Assembly: GCF_900155655.1 (NCBI RefSeq) | Contig: NZ_LT706987.1 | Span: 2,399,466 to 2,463,465 of the forward strand | Direction: 5' to 3' | Length of the DNA stretch: 64,000 nucleotides | Origin: Prevotella ihumii | GTDB taxonomy: Bacteria; Bacteroidota; Bacteroidia; Bacteroidales; Bacteroidaceae | In this document: piece by piece, positions 8,104 through 16,513 of the stretch | Layout: every line of letters starts with the position of its first letter | Position numbering within the stretch: the stretch's first letter is position 1 | Position numbers and translations under genes: made by a program | The notes under the pieces: model-generated | The model's database searches: none | Seen by the model: only the letters and a program-made list of their open reading frames with translations | Told to the model about the DNA's origin: nothing

Positions 8104-9405
8104 TTACTTCACGATAATGAGGAAGTAGTTCTTCTTACCCTTTTGAATAAGCAAGTATTTGCCGTCAATGAGGTCTTCGGCTGTGATAATTTGGTCGAAA
8201 GCTTGAAGTTTCTCTTTGTTGAGCGAAACTCCGCCACCCTTAACAAGCTTGCGCATTTCGCTCTTACTTGGGAAGATGTTCATTCCTTCTTGGTTGCAGA
8301 TTTCCACAGCTGGCTGTCCTAAGAGGTCTTTCGACACTTCAAAGTGTGGCACATCTTTGAATACATCGTTGAAAGTTTGTTCATCAAGTTGCAAAAGGTT
8401 TTCTTTTGTCGCCTTTCCGAACAAAATATTAGATGCAGCGATAGCCATATCAAGGTCTTCCTGTGAGTGTACCATACGTGTAACCTCTTCAGCTAAGCGA
8501 CGTTGCAATGAACGGCGACCAAGGTCTTCCTTATGTTCAGCAATAAGTGCGTCAATAGTCGGCTTATCCAACGATGTGAATATCTTAATGTACTTTTCAG
8601 CGTCATCATCGCTAACATTGAGCCAAAATTGGTAAAAAGCGTATGGAGTGGTGCGATTGCGGTCGAGCCAGATGTTGCCACTTTCGGTCTTACCAAACTT
8701 CTTACCATCAGCCTTTGTGATAAGTGGACAGGTTAAACAATACGCTTCAGCCTCTTGTCCGAGTGTGCGACGAATAAGTTCTGTACCCGTAGTCATATTT
8801 CCCCACTGGTCGTTACCACCCAATTGGAGCTTCACACCATACTTTTCGTATTGATAAAGGAAGTCGTAACCTTGTAAAAGTTGGTAAGTAAACTCGGTGA
8901 ACGATAAGCCATCACGGGTTTCACCGCTAAGACGCTTCTTCACACTGTCCTTTGCCATCATATAATTGACGGTGATATGCTTACCTACAAGACGAGCGAA
9001 ATCGAGGAAAGTAAAGTCTTTCATCCAGTCGTAGTTGTTCACCATCTCTGCTTTGTTAGGTGCATCGCCATCAAAGTCTAAGAATTTGCTAACCTGCTTC
9101 TTAATCGCTTCTTGGTTATGGTAAAGCGTTTCAGAGTCAAGAAGGTTGCGTTCTTGGCTCTTACCTGATGGATCGCCAATCATACCTGTTGCTCCACCCA
9201 CTAAAAGATAAGGTTTGTGGCCGCAAAGCTGAAAGTGGCGCAACATCATAATGCCACAAAGGTGTCCGATATGCAAAGAGTCGGCTGTAGGGTCTGTACC
9301 AAGATAAGCCGAAACCATTTCTTTCTGAAGAAATTCTTCAGTTCCTGGCATTACTTGTGCCACCATTCCACGCCAACGGAGTTCTTCTACAAAGTTTTTC
9401 ATCAT
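8104..9405 (-). CDS. tyrS: Tyrosyl-tRNA synthetase
   Basis: 433 residues (432 if the second of two adjacent ATGs is used). A class I synthetase that charges tRNA-Tyr. The HIGH motif is in [14 protein letters not shown], the tyrosine pocket in [18 protein letters not shown], and the KMSKS-like loop is [10 protein letters not shown], with threonine in place of the usual last serine. The C-terminal S4-type RNA-binding domain ([15 protein letters not shown]) ends [11 protein letters not shown], a normal terminus, so the neighbouring IS did not truncate the protein. The IS lies immediately downstream and may have displaced the terminator. Upstream is a tandem palindrome array at 9445-9585. Confidence 0.96.
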   Translation of the reverse strand: MMKNFVEELRWRGMVAQVMPGTEEFLQKEMVSAYLGTDPTADSLHIGHLCGIMMLRHFQLCGHKPYLLVGGATGMIGDPSGKSQERNLLDSETLYHNQEAIKKQVSKFLDFDGDAPNKAEMVNNYDWMKDFTFLDFARLVGKHITVNYMMAKDSVKKRLSGETRDGLSFTEFTYQLLQGYDFLYQYEKYGVKLQLGGNDQWGNMTTGTELIRRTLGQEAEAYCLTCPLITKADGKKFGKTESGNIWLDRNRTTPYAFYQFWLNVSDDDAEKYIKIFTSLDKPTIDALIAEHKEDLGRRSLQRRLAEEVTRMVHSQEDLDMAIAASNILFGKATKENLLQLDEQTFNDVFKDVPHFEVSKDLLGQPAVEICNQEGMNIFPSKSEMRKLVKGGGVSLNKEKLQAFDQIITAEDLIDGKYLLIQKGKKNYFLIIVK

Positions 9406-9444
9406 CGTCTATTTTGCTTCCTTATTATAGGAAATATTTGTTAC

Positions 9445-9585
9445 AAATTGAGAGTTTTATTGTTATAAACCGAAGTTTAATCATTGCAAACTGCGAGTTT
9501 AATTTGTTATAAACCGAAGTTTATCATTACAAACTACGAGTTTTATTAGTTGAAAACTGCAAGCTTTTATTGTTATCAATTGATT
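9445..9585. repeat. Tandem AAAC....GTTT palindrome array upstream of tyrS
   Basis: Six or seven units of about 22 bp. Palindromic cores alternate between AAACCGAAGTTT and AAACTGCGAGTTT-like forms, with centres near 9451, 9472.5, 9494, 9516.5, 9537 and 9560.5, and a last ATCAATTGAT centred near 9579.5. Spacer bases are mostly TTATT/GTTAT. The array fills the gap between yidD and tyrS, both minus strand. The pitch matches that of the CATATATG arrays elsewhere in the window, although the sequence differs. Confidence 0.75.
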
Positions 9586-9605
9586 CTTATCGCCTTGAGA
9601 ATTGC

Positions 9606-9848
9606 TTATGGAACGGGGTCGTATCCACTTCCGCCCCACGGATTACATCTTAATATGCGCCATACGGCTAACGCTAATCCTTTGATAGGCCCGTGTTTTA
9701 GCAATGCTTGTCGAGCGTATTCCGAGCAAGTAGGCGTAAATCGGCACGAAGGAGGTGTGAAAGGACTAATCATTCGTTGATAAAACAACACTGGAATGAT
9801 GAGCAGCCACGTCATAGTCTTCGATATGTAATGCAGTAACTTTTTCAT
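9606..9848 (-). CDS. yidD: Membrane protein insertion efficiency factor YidD
   Basis: 80 residues from the ATG at 9848 (MKKLLHYI). An upstream in-frame ATG at 9890 would add 14 charged residues that do not fit the family. YidD is a small membrane-associated protein that assists YidC-dependent insertion. Seen here are an N-terminal amphipathic/hydrophobic stretch ([19 protein letters not shown]) and the family cysteine motif [46 protein letters not shown], broken here only by my reading. It follows rnpA, as in many bacteria. The end of the operon is at 9606, with no obvious intrinsic terminator before the palindrome array. Confidence 0.92.
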   Translation of the reverse strand: MKKLLHYISKTMTWLLIIPVLFYQRMISPFTPPSCRFTPTCSEYARQALLKHGPIKGLALAVWRILRCNPWGGSGYDPVP

Positions 9849-9942
9849 TCTTGTATGTTTATCGTTTGTTGTTCGCCCTTGTTCATTCACGTTTGAGCTT
9901 GTAGCAGTTGCCCTCTTTCTTGCAGCAGTTTCCCCTTTTAGC

Positions 9943-10536
9943 TTATAATTTTTCGCTTATGCGCTGCAATAGGTTCACCACTTTGGCTTCCACCTCTGCC
10001 GTTTCGTGTAGCGAATTGTCTAACCAAATAAAGGATAAGAGCAATTCTTTGTTTGGGAAAGCTGCCATTTTATCTATCAGAATGTACTTATTCTTTCGAT
10101 AAGCCTCCCTCACTTGTCGCTTCACTCTGTTGCGTTTTACGGCTCGTTTGAAGTGCTTTTTGGGCACACTCACCATAATTTTAACGCTCGGAGCTGCAGT
10201 TCTTGGTTGCGTTGTTTCAACCTTATCTATTTCGTTATTGCTTTCTTGCTCGTTTTCAAAGCCTTCTTGCACTTCCTCATACCCCTCTTTCACTTCTTCC
10301 CCCTCTGTATTGTCCATCAGTTGGGTAGGTTGCAAAGCCGTGATAGTATCATTAAGCAAATAGACAGCCCTTAAAGGAAATGCTGCCATAGAGCGGCTTT
10401 TCCCTCCTCCAAAGAGCTTATCAATGAGAATTTTACTACATATTCGCTCTTCTTTGCTCAATGTATATCTGCGTTTTACAGCGTTTGGAGTAGTCTCCTG
10501 TTCTGTTTGCCGCATTTGAGGAGCTTGCATTCGCAA
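9943..10536 (-). CDS. rnpA: Ribonuclease P protein component, with acidic insertion
   Basis: 197 residues, long for RnpA (usually about 110-140). It binds the RNase P RNA and helps mature tRNA 5' ends. The fold landmarks are [19 protein letters not shown] at the start (about 24-42) and the signature [20 protein letters not shown] at about 130-150. Between the first and later strands is an acidic insertion of about 45 residues (about 75-115) rich in E, N and Q, ending before [13 protein letters not shown]. The insertion is probably a flexible loop. It lies between hemD (14 bp gap) and yidD in a minus-strand operon. The exact start (10536 or 10515) is uncertain. Confidence 0.9.
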   Translation of the reverse strand: MRMQAPQMRQTEQETTPNAVKRRYTLSKEERICSKILIDKLFGGGKSRSMAAFPLRAVYLLNDTITALQPTQLMDNTEGEEVKEGYEEVQEGFENEQESNNEIDKVETTQPRTAAPSVKIMVSVPKKHFKRAVKRNRVKRQVREAYRKNKYILIDKMAAFPNKELLLSFIWLDNSLHETAEVEAKVVNLLQRISEKL

Positions 10537-10550
10537 TATTGTTTTTTATT

Positions 10551-11297
10551 TTATTTGTTCTCTTCTAAGTACGCACGCAATGCACCTGTCATAGAAGGGT
10601 GTTTAGCAGATGGAGCCTCGAGGTCGAGACGGAATCCCTGTTCCACTACTTCTTTGGCTGTAGCAGGTCCAAAAGCTGCAATTTTTACATCGCCTTGTAC
10701 AAAGTCTGGCACATTTTCTTTCAATGCCTTAACGCCTGTAGGACTAAAGAATACGAGCATATCATAGTCGAAATTCTTCTTTTCGTCCTCTGTCAAGTCG
10801 TTGCTCACTGTGCGATACATCACACATTCTTTGTGCTTCAACTTATGTTGTGTAAACATTGTGTTGATAGCATCTGTATGAACCGAGCTTTGTGGAATGA
10901 GGTATTTCTCCTCTTTATGCTTCACTATTGTAGGCATCAAGCTATCTATCTTGCCCGAATTGCCAAAGAAGATTTTGCGTTTTCTGTACTGAGTGTACTT
11001 CTGAATGTAGAGTGCTATGGTTTCTATTACGCAGAAATATTTCATAGTTTCAGGAATTGTAATGCGCAGTTCCTGTGCTAACTTGAAATAATTGTCTATT
11101 GCGTGACGTGATGTAAATACCACAGCAGTGTAGTCAAGTAAATTTATCTTCTGTTGACGGAACTCCTTAGCCGATAGTCCCTCAACCTTAAAGAATGGTC
11201 TAAATACCAATTCCACACCTAAATCCTTCTCAATATCGTAATATGGAGATTTGTCGCTACCTGGCTTAGGCTGTGATATTAAAATCTTCTTTATCAT
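10551..11297 (-). CDS. hemD: Uroporphyrinogen-III synthase
   Basis: 248 residues. The enzyme cyclises hydroxymethylbilane with inversion of ring D in tetrapyrrole synthesis. HemD proteins are poorly conserved, but the two-domain pattern is visible: ILISQPKP at the start, DYTAVVFTSRHAIDNYF at about 55-71, PQSSVHTDAI near the hinge, and FDYDMLVFFSPTGVKALKENVPDF followed by IAAFGPATAKEVVEQGFRLDLEAP in the second domain. It is 7 bp downstream of the DUF4271 gene and 14 bp upstream of rnpA, so it belongs to the same transcript. No other haem gene is nearby, consistent with a partial or scattered pathway. Confidence 0.9.
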   Translation of the reverse strand: MIKKILISQPKPGSDKSPYYDIEKDLGVELVFRPFFKVEGLSAKEFRQQKINLLDYTAVVFTSRHAIDNYFKLAQELRITIPETMKYFCVIETIALYIQKYTQYRKRKIFFGNSGKIDSLMPTIVKHKEEKYLIPQSSVHTDAINTMFTQHKLKHKECVMYRTVSNDLTEDEKKNFDYDMLVFFSPTGVKALKENVPDFVQGDVKIAAFGPATAKEVVEQGFRLDLEAPSAKHPSMTGALRAYLEENK

Positions 11298-11304
11298 TTT
11301 GTCC

Positions 11305-12270
11305 TTAAAAATTTATAGTCAAATAGTTATCGGTGTATTGCAAAACACCCAATAGTGCTGCCAACGGCATTATTTCAAGGGTGCAAAAGTACAAAATTAT
11401 TTGCAGACTTACAGCTGTTCTTCTGAAAAAGATGAGATACCCTTGATAAAACTGTACGATTTTCACCAATCCCACTATAGCAGCTATGTAGATAAGGGTG
11501 TAATACGGGCTCAAACCGAAATAAATGAGCAAGAGTACAGCAGGAAAAATAAGCACTCCTTCTGTTGAAAATAGGAACAAACTCAACTGCGACCACTGAA
11601 TACTGCTTTTGCGGTCGAAGAACACCCAATTGACAAGCGAGTAGAGTAAGTTCTTGATAAGGAAATAACTTAAAAAGATGCCAGCAAAGATGCCCACAAC
11701 TGCCAACTGTGAGTCTAATATGTAGTCGCCCCCATCGCCAGGCTTGGTAAAAAGGTAGTAGGCAACACTCATTAGCAGTGCCGTTTGCAACACGAGGAAG
11801 AACTGAAAGCGTATCTCGTGTGCTGTTTCGCCTACTGTGGTTCTGCGATAAGGCAGATTAAATATACTCTTGATTTGCCGAAGAATGAAGTTGCTCGACA
11901 TTGAGGCTGCCAGCATTGCCAATACGAAACAGATAAGCACTGTGCCCGACACCAAGTTGTCGTTACTCACGTTGTAGGGCGCAGGGTCGCCCAACACGCC
12001 GCTGTGCGTCATTCCCAACTCTGGGCGATAGTAAGGATTGTTCTTAAAATAGCCCTCGTTTTGAAATCTTATCTCTCTGATGTTGAAAGCCTTCGGTGCT
12101 TTCCATTGCAGCAGACTTTTTCCCGTCTTAGCTTTCGTAGCCGATGAATCGGTTTTAGCCACATCGTTTACCGCCATTAAGCCATTAGCAGAAGCCTTTT
12201 CAGACTTCTGCTTTTTGGTATCTAATCTCTTCAGCAATGGCGGAACAGCTATGGAGTCGGATTTCGACAT
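11305..12270 (-). CDS. DUF4271-family integral membrane protein
   Basis: 321 residues. The first 110 are soluble, with low-complexity Lys/Ser/Ala sequence and a PYYRPELGMTHSGVLGDPAPY block. The rest has about six or seven hydrophobic segments (for example LVSGTVLICFVLAMLAASM and LAVVGIFAGIFLSYFLIKN). It matches my memory of the Bacteroidota DUF4271 family, which is often found between hemD and metK as here. The function is unknown. Gaps to metK and hemD are 7 bp each, strongly suggesting one operon. Confidence 0.8.
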   Translation of the reverse strand: MSKSDSIAVPPLLKRLDTKKQKSEKASANGLMAVNDVAKTDSSATKAKTGKSLLQWKAPKAFNIREIRFQNEGYFKNNPYYRPELGMTHSGVLGDPAPYNVSNDNLVSGTVLICFVLAMLAASMSSNFILRQIKSIFNLPYRRTTVGETAHEIRFQFFLVLQTALLMSVAYYLFTKPGDGGDYILDSQLAVVGIFAGIFLSYFLIKNLLYSLVNWVFFDRKSSIQWSQLSLFLFSTEGVLIFPAVLLLIYFGLSPYYTLIYIAAIVGLVKIVQFYQGYLIFFRRTAVSLQIILYFCTLEIMPLAALLGVLQYTDNYLTINF

Positions 12271-12277
12271 TGCTTAT

Positions 12278-13570
12278 TTATAGGCTGAAATTCTTCTTTA
12301 TATTGTCTACTTGGTCAAGCTTTTCCCAAGTAAAGAGTTCCACTTCCATTTCTTTTTCTTCGTGATAAAGACTTGTAAAGGTCTTCTTCACAACTTCGTT
12401 CTTTCTGCCCATATGTCCGTAAGCCGCCGTCTCTAAGTACATAGGTTGGCGGAGCTTCAATTGGCGTTCGATAGCTTTAGGGCGGAGGTCAAACATCTCT
12501 TTTACCTTCTGTGCTATCTCGCCATCGGTCATATTTACCTTCGAGCGTCCGTAAGTATTTACGTACACACTCATAGGCTGTGCCACGCCGATAGCGTAAG
12601 CCAACTGTACAAGAATTTCGTCGCTCACACCTGCAGCCACCATATTCTTAGCTATCCATCGTGCTGCGTAAGCTGCCGAACGGTCCACCTTGCTTGAGTC
12701 TTTGCCTGAGAATGCGCCACCACCGTGTGCGCCCTTACCGCCGTATGTGTCAACAATAATCTTACGACCTGTCAAACCTGTATCGCCGTGAGGACCACCG
12801 ATAACAAACTTTCCTGTAGGGTTGACAAAGTACTTTATATCCTCGTTGAACAATGCCAAAACCGTTTCCGACTTGATTTGAGCCTTCACACGTGGAATAA
12901 GTATTTCTATGACATCTTTTCTAATCTTAGCCAACATTTCCTCGTCAGCCTTCAATTGTGCCTCAACAGAGTTGTCGGCAGGCTGTACAAAGTCGTCGTG
13001 CTGGGTAGAAACCACAATAGCATCAATGCGTTGTGGAATATTGTCATCGCTGTACTCGATGGTTACTTGGCTCTTTGAGTCGGGACGGAGGTAAAGCATT
13101 TCCTTTCCTTCCTTACGAATATCAGCCAATGTGGTCATCAAAAGATGCGCCAAATCCAAAGTTACAGGCATATAGTTTTCGGTTTCATTACAAGCGTAAC
13201 CAAACATCATACCTTGGTCGCCTGCACCCTGATTGTCTTCGTCTTCACGGTCTACACCACGATTGATGTCCGAACTTTGTTCGTGAATAGCTGAAAGAAT
13301 ACCACAGCTGTTGCCATCAAACTGGTATTCAGCCTTGGTATAACCTATCTTGTTAATGGTTTTACGAGTAATGGCAGGAATGTCTATATACTCGCTTGAG
13401 CGCACTTCGCCCATAATCACTACCTGCCCAGTGGTGTTAAATGTCTCTATAGCACAACGAGAGTTCTTGTCGTAAGCCAAAAACTGATCTAAGAGTGCAT
13501 CACTAATTTGGTCTGCCACCTTGTCTGGGTGTCCTTCTGAAACTGATTCTGATGAAAATAAATATGCCAT
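12278..13570 (-). CDS. metK: S-adenosylmethionine synthetase
   Basis: 430 residues, slightly longer than the usual 385-400. It makes S-adenosylmethionine from methionine and ATP. Motifs: [18 protein letters not shown] at the N-terminus (Mg/ATP-binding aspartate and histidine), [16 protein letters not shown] in the middle, [21 protein letters not shown], and the glycine-rich [19 protein letters not shown] loop. It heads the minus-strand operon metK-DUF4271-hemD-rnpA-yidD. A promoter lies at 13615-13645, giving a leader of about 40 bases, too short for a SAM riboswitch. Confidence 0.97.
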   Translation of the reverse strand: MAYLFSSESVSEGHPDKVADQISDALLDQFLAYDKNSRCAIETFNTTGQVVIMGEVRSSEYIDIPAITRKTINKIGYTKAEYQFDGNSCGILSAIHEQSSDINRGVDREDEDNQGAGDQGMMFGYACNETENYMPVTLDLAHLLMTTLADIRKEGKEMLYLRPDSKSQVTIEYSDDNIPQRIDAIVVSTQHDDFVQPADNSVEAQLKADEEMLAKIRKDVIEILIPRVKAQIKSETVLALFNEDIKYFVNPTGKFVIGGPHGDTGLTGRKIIVDTYGGKGAHGGGAFSGKDSSKVDRSAAYAARWIAKNMVAAGVSDEILVQLAYAIGVAQPMSVYVNTYGRSKVNMTDGEIAQKVKEMFDLRPKAIERQLKLRQPMYLETAAYGHMGRKNEVVKKTFTSLYHEEKEMEVELFTWEKLDQVDNIKKNFSL

Positions 13571-13614
13571 TTCTATTTTGATGATTATCTATTAACTAAT
13601 TATATTTGAATTTG

Positions 13615-13645
13615 CAAAATTACAGCAAGTTGAGCAGATAACAAA
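13615..13645 (-). promoter_or_regulatory. Promoter of the metK operon
   Basis: Minus strand TTTG (13642-13645), 19-base spacer, then TAATTTTG (13615-13622), a good match to the Bacteroidota consensus. The predicted start is near 13609. Confidence 0.7.
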
Positions 13646-13747
13646 ATAAACAACAAATATTTAGCGTTTATTAGCCACAAATAGCCCGTAGGCAAGGGCT
13701 TAACATTTTATTTATACCTGTTGGCGGAATTAATTTAGTGAGTATTT

Positions 13748-13853
13748 AACCCAATGGGTCATTAGCCCAGTCGGACCAGTCGGACCAGTCGGACTTGTCT
13801 GACACGTCCGACTGGTCTGACTGGTCTGACAGGGCTAATGACCAACTTGGGTT
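13748..13853. repeat. C element, copy 1, inserted in E copy 1
   Basis: 106 bp with ends AACCCAATGGGTCATTAG and CTAATGACCAACTTGGGTT. The interior is a palindrome built from short GTCGGACCA-type units (GTCGGAC on the left, GTCCGAC/GTCTGAC on the right). Copy 3 of E has no such insertion at the matching point (near 56228). Confidence 0.88.
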
Positions 13854-13970
13854 TAATTCTCCCAATGAGTTTTGCTGTTGTGCTGATTTAACATTTTAAT
13901 TCCCCAAATAGAATTGTTTGATATTTCCTATTATATATTCTAAATCTCTTTTATTGATATTATAGAAAGC

Positions 13971-14051
13971 CAAAGTTCAACTTTGACAATGCCAAACATA
14001 TATGTTTTACCACCTCAACATTGATGTTTGGCAAAGCTAAAGTTCAACTTT
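13971..14051 (+). repeat. Palindrome array 2 (P2-P1-P1'-P2), inside E copy 1
   Basis: P2 CAAAGTTCAACTTTG centred at 13978, P1 AAACATATATGTTT at 14000.5, variant AACATTGATGTT at 14022.5, and P2 core AAAGTTCAACTTT at 14045. Steps are 22.5, 22 and 22.5 bp. Confidence 0.85.
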
Positions 14052-14382
14052 TACCTTCTAAAATACCACTTAATAGCACTTTTCTTGTTCATATTCTTCT
14101 TTTATTCATTCTATATTTCCGTAATCTAAGCACTATATTCTTGCACACTTTTTCCTGTTTACTCATTACTCATTATCAATCAACAGTTTACAATTGCACA
14201 CCCATTTATGCCACTTTTGTGTATCACGCTTCTTTTCAACGCATATACGAGAATTATGACCCTTGTATTTAACACTTATCCGAAGTAAAACGGAAAAATA
14301 GAAAAAGATAAAAGAGAAATACGCTATCTATCGAATAAGGTAACAATTGGTATAGTAGCTAAAAAATAATTCCGCCAACGGG

Positions 14383-14760
14383 TCAGGTATAGATATTCAG
14401 CACATACCGCCTTGATGTCCTGATCCACTTCTCTGGTACAGAGATAAACCTGAAGACAAAGGCTTTTATGCGACTTGTTGCATTGCGTCCGAACTTCTTT
14501 ACGGCTGGTTCTATAAATTAGCTTTGTTAGATTTTGACCTCAAAAACGGAGCAAGCCGAATGCAATCAATATTCTCTGCCATGAAGGATTTGGGCAATCT
14601 GTCCCACCCGAAACCATTGTTCATATCATCGAAGATACGTTGGATTTCATCCTTCGTTTTCTCTCCATGGCATAACTCGAACAAGCTCGATTCTGCTCAT
14701 TTGGCTTAACGAAAACGTTCCCATAGGTGCCTCGCTGTGGGTCGCCTTGTGTGAAGAATA
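14383..14760 (-). pseudogene. Degraded DDE transposase, C-terminal fragments
   Basis: Three pieces of one transposase can be read on the minus strand. Near 14750-14695 there is YGNVFVKPNEQNRA. After a frameshift, 14700-14560 gives SSLFELCHGEKTKDEIQR and then FDDMNNGFGWDRLPKSFM. After a D-element fragment, 14500-14383 gives KKFGRNATSRIKAF, then RFISVPEKWIRTSRRYVL and NIYT with a TGA stop at 14383-14385. The pattern is that of IS4/IS1380-type transposases (GWDRLPxSFM followed by KWIRTxRxxVLNIYT). It differs from the IS4 copy at 6.9-8.1 kb. The E-copy-1 right end abuts its stop. Confidence 0.7.
14503..14549 (-). repeat. D element fragment
   Basis: GGCTGGTTCTATAAATTA followed by GCTTTGTTAGATTTTGA matches one terminal arm of the full D element (30037-30233). 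Only about 45 bp remain. It splits the transposase remnant. Confidence 0.75.
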
Positions 14761-14982
14761 TCTAAAGTAGGAGATTGTAGGGTTTCAAATGCGTTGTTTC
14801 TTCACCTTTTTCCAATAAGTCATTGGGGTAATGTGATTTGAATTATGAGATAACAGCGCAATATCATACATCTAAGGAGACTAAGTAGGGTCTGCTAATT
14901 AGCTTTAACTATCTAATAATTAACTATTTATGTTGTATGAAATTTAATCAATTCGCCCAAAAATGACTACTTTGGGATGTTA
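14550..14982. other. Gap with transposase debris only
   Basis: Apart from the transposase fragments that reach about 14760, I see no coding frame or recognisable repeat between the D fragment and the A element at 14983. Confidence 0.5.
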
Positions 14983-15179
14983 AACCCAAATCGGTCGTTA
15001 GCCCGCAAAGGCTTTTTAAAGAGTTTAGATGTTATGCTTTTCTTCGTCTTTGCACCTTATTTTGGCTCTTTTTGTTTGTTTTTTCAGTTGTTTAGCTCGC
15101 TAAACGTCTTCAAAAACAACCAAAAAAAGCTCAAAATAAGCTCGCAACTCTCGAAGAAGTCTAACGACCGATTTGGGTT
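14983..15179 (+). repeat. A element, copy 2
   Basis: 197 bp with perfect 19-bp inverted ends AACCCAAATCGGTCGTTAG / CTAACGACCGATTTGGGTT and the core palindrome GTTTAGC-TC-GCTAAAC. A short hairpin, CAAAGTGCAA-cat-TTGCACTTTG (about 15202-15224), follows and could terminate the regulator gene at 15312 (minus). Confidence 0.92.
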
Positions 15180-15311
15180 CAAAGTGCAATTGAGGATGCT
15201 CCAAAGTGCAACATTTGCACTTTGAATACTAAAAAATGGCAGCAATGCGATAGACCTATCACGTTGCTGCCATTTTAGTTTTATAGAATGAATTGTATTC
15301 TTGCATCGCAT

Positions 15312-15620
15312 CTACTTTATTGTATCCATATTGAGATACGACCGCAGAACCTTCACATGGTCGGCTAACGCCTGTGTGCCTGTGGGGGTAATGCTACACA
15401 AGGTTTGTGGCATCTTGCCTTTAAAGGTCTTTTTCACCTTTATATATTTAGCCTTTTCCAATTTGTCGATTTGTATGCTGAGGTTGCCCGATGTGGCTTT
15501 TGTGGTGTTCTTGATATAGGTAAAGTCAGCATACTCTGCCGTAGTGAGTATCGACATTATGCCCAATCTTAACTCATTGCTAAGGAGAGGGTCTAAGGGG
15601 AGAAACACTTTATCTGTCAT
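15312..15620 (-). CDS. Winged-helix transcriptional regulator
   Basis: 102 residues. The pattern LRLGIMSILTTAEYADFTYIKNTTKATSGNLSIQIDKLEKAKYIKV (read in pieces) is the classic helix-turn-helix plus wing of small MarR/ArsR-like proteins of the winged-helix DNA-binding type (PF13601-like): LSxQIDKLEKAxYIxVKKTFKGKxPxT. The start overlaps the 3' end of the upstream membrane protein gene by 11 bp, so they are translationally coupled. Such pairs usually regulate their own operon; that is inference here. No metal-binding cysteine cluster is visible. Confidence 0.85.
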   Translation of the reverse strand: MTDKVFLPLDPLLSNELRLGIMSILTTAEYADFTYIKNTTKATSGNLSIQIDKLEKAKYIKVKKTFKGKMPQTLCSITPTGTQALADHVKVLRSYLNMDTIK

Positions 15621-16224
15621 TGCTAAACTTTAAATATAGTCCTGGAATAAGAAGGGTAAACACACCTGTTATAGCTATGTACAACAACACGTTGACACCC
15701 GGGTTGACGAGTGAAAGGTAGGAACAGACAATACTTGCGCCTGCACCCATAAAGGCGATAAACTTGTGTTTCATCAGCAATCCTGTTATCGATACAGCCA
15801 CACCCATAAGCAGCAAAATGGTGGCAGCCATAGGCATTATTACGATGGGCGAAACGTGGCTTGTTGAAACAACACAAATATTAATAGCCCATAGCACGAA
15901 TACGAAGACACCAAACGTACCCCACGTATAGCCTATGGCTTTGCTTACAATGCTTTCAGGCACAACCCATTGTTTGCTCATTCTGAATTGTAAAAGCATT
16001 CCAATAACAGTCATTGCTATCCACAACAAATGCCAAAGATTGGTATCTGTAGTGGGTTCAGCCAGCATATTGACCCCATAAATGACGAGTGAGGTTACGA
16101 TTACCAATACACCCCACGAAATGATGAATTGAGCCGAGGCTTTAGCAATGTCGTTGCGACTTTGTTCGATAGTGCTTTCAATGAGTTTCAAACTCTCGAT
16201 AGCGTTCAATGTTTTTTCTTCCAT
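15610..16224 (-). CDS. Six-TM membrane protein paired with a winged-helix regulator
   Basis: 204 residues. A short cytoplasmic N-terminus (EKTLNAIESLKLIESTIEQSRND) is followed by about six hydrophobic helices, including AQFIISWGVLVIVTSLVIYG, NLWHLLWIAMTVIGMLL and VNVLLYIAITGVFTLLIPG. No enzymatic motif is visible. It overlaps the regulator gene and is transcribed first. I do not recognise a named family; this membrane/regulator pair is common in Bacteroidota. Confidence 0.75.
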   Translation of the reverse strand: MEEKTLNAIESLKLIESTIEQSRNDIAKASAQFIISWGVLVIVTSLVIYGVNMLAEPTTDTNLWHLLWIAMTVIGMLLQFRMSKQWVVPESIVSKAIGYTWGTFGVFVFVLWAINICVVSTSHVSPIVIMPMAATILLLMGVAVSITGLLMKHKFIAFMGAGASIVCSYLSLVNPGVNVLLYIAITGVFTLLIPGLYLKFSNDR

Positions 16225-16476
16225 AGCTGTGATATATTTTAATTGTTAAACATAAAAAGTTCATACGCAAAGTTCGTAAAGAATGGTCTTCAAAGAGCTG
16301 TTTATCAACTTTAATAAGTTTATTATTTTATTTATATTTGCAAAGCTATATTAGTTTACGTTATAAACCAAATAATAAGTCCTTTTTATTCTTATCTATA
16401 ACCTTCTTTAACACTTACCTTGTATCTTCTTTCGTCATACCTTATTATATATAAGGCTCAAAAAAATAAGGCTATG

Positions 16477-16508
16477 TTTGCAATTTTGCCCATTTTAGTG
16501 TATCTTTG
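16477..16508 (+). promoter_or_regulatory. Consensus promoter, leaderless start
   Basis: TTTG (16477-16480), a 20-base spacer, then TATCTTTG (16501-16508). The predicted transcription start falls at about 16513-16514, where the ATG of the next gene lies, so the mRNA should be leaderless or nearly so. Confidence 0.75.
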
Positions 16509-16513
16509 TACCT

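Larger units (their letters stand above)
13717..14384 (+). mobile_element. E element, copy 1 (carries C1 and a palindrome array)
   Basis: About 668 bp. It begins with TTGGCGGAATTAATTT near 13721 and ends with AAATAATTCCGCCAACGGG near 14382, imperfect inverted ends. Without the 106-bp C1 insertion it is about 562 bp, the size of copy 3. It contains an 83-residue frame (14021-14272, TTG start) that is kept in copy 2 but not in copy 3, so I do not count it as a gene. It looks like a non-autonomous mobile element. Confidence 0.75.

Noticed and set aside
13571-13624. SAM riboswitch upstream of metK
   Set aside because: The leader predicted from the promoter is only about 40 nt and shows none of the known SAM riboswitch helices.
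14021-14272. 83-residue frame inside E copies 1 and 2
   Set aside because: It starts on TTG, is hydrophobic, spans the palindrome array and is not kept in E copy 3, so it is probably a by-product of A/T-rich repeat sequence.
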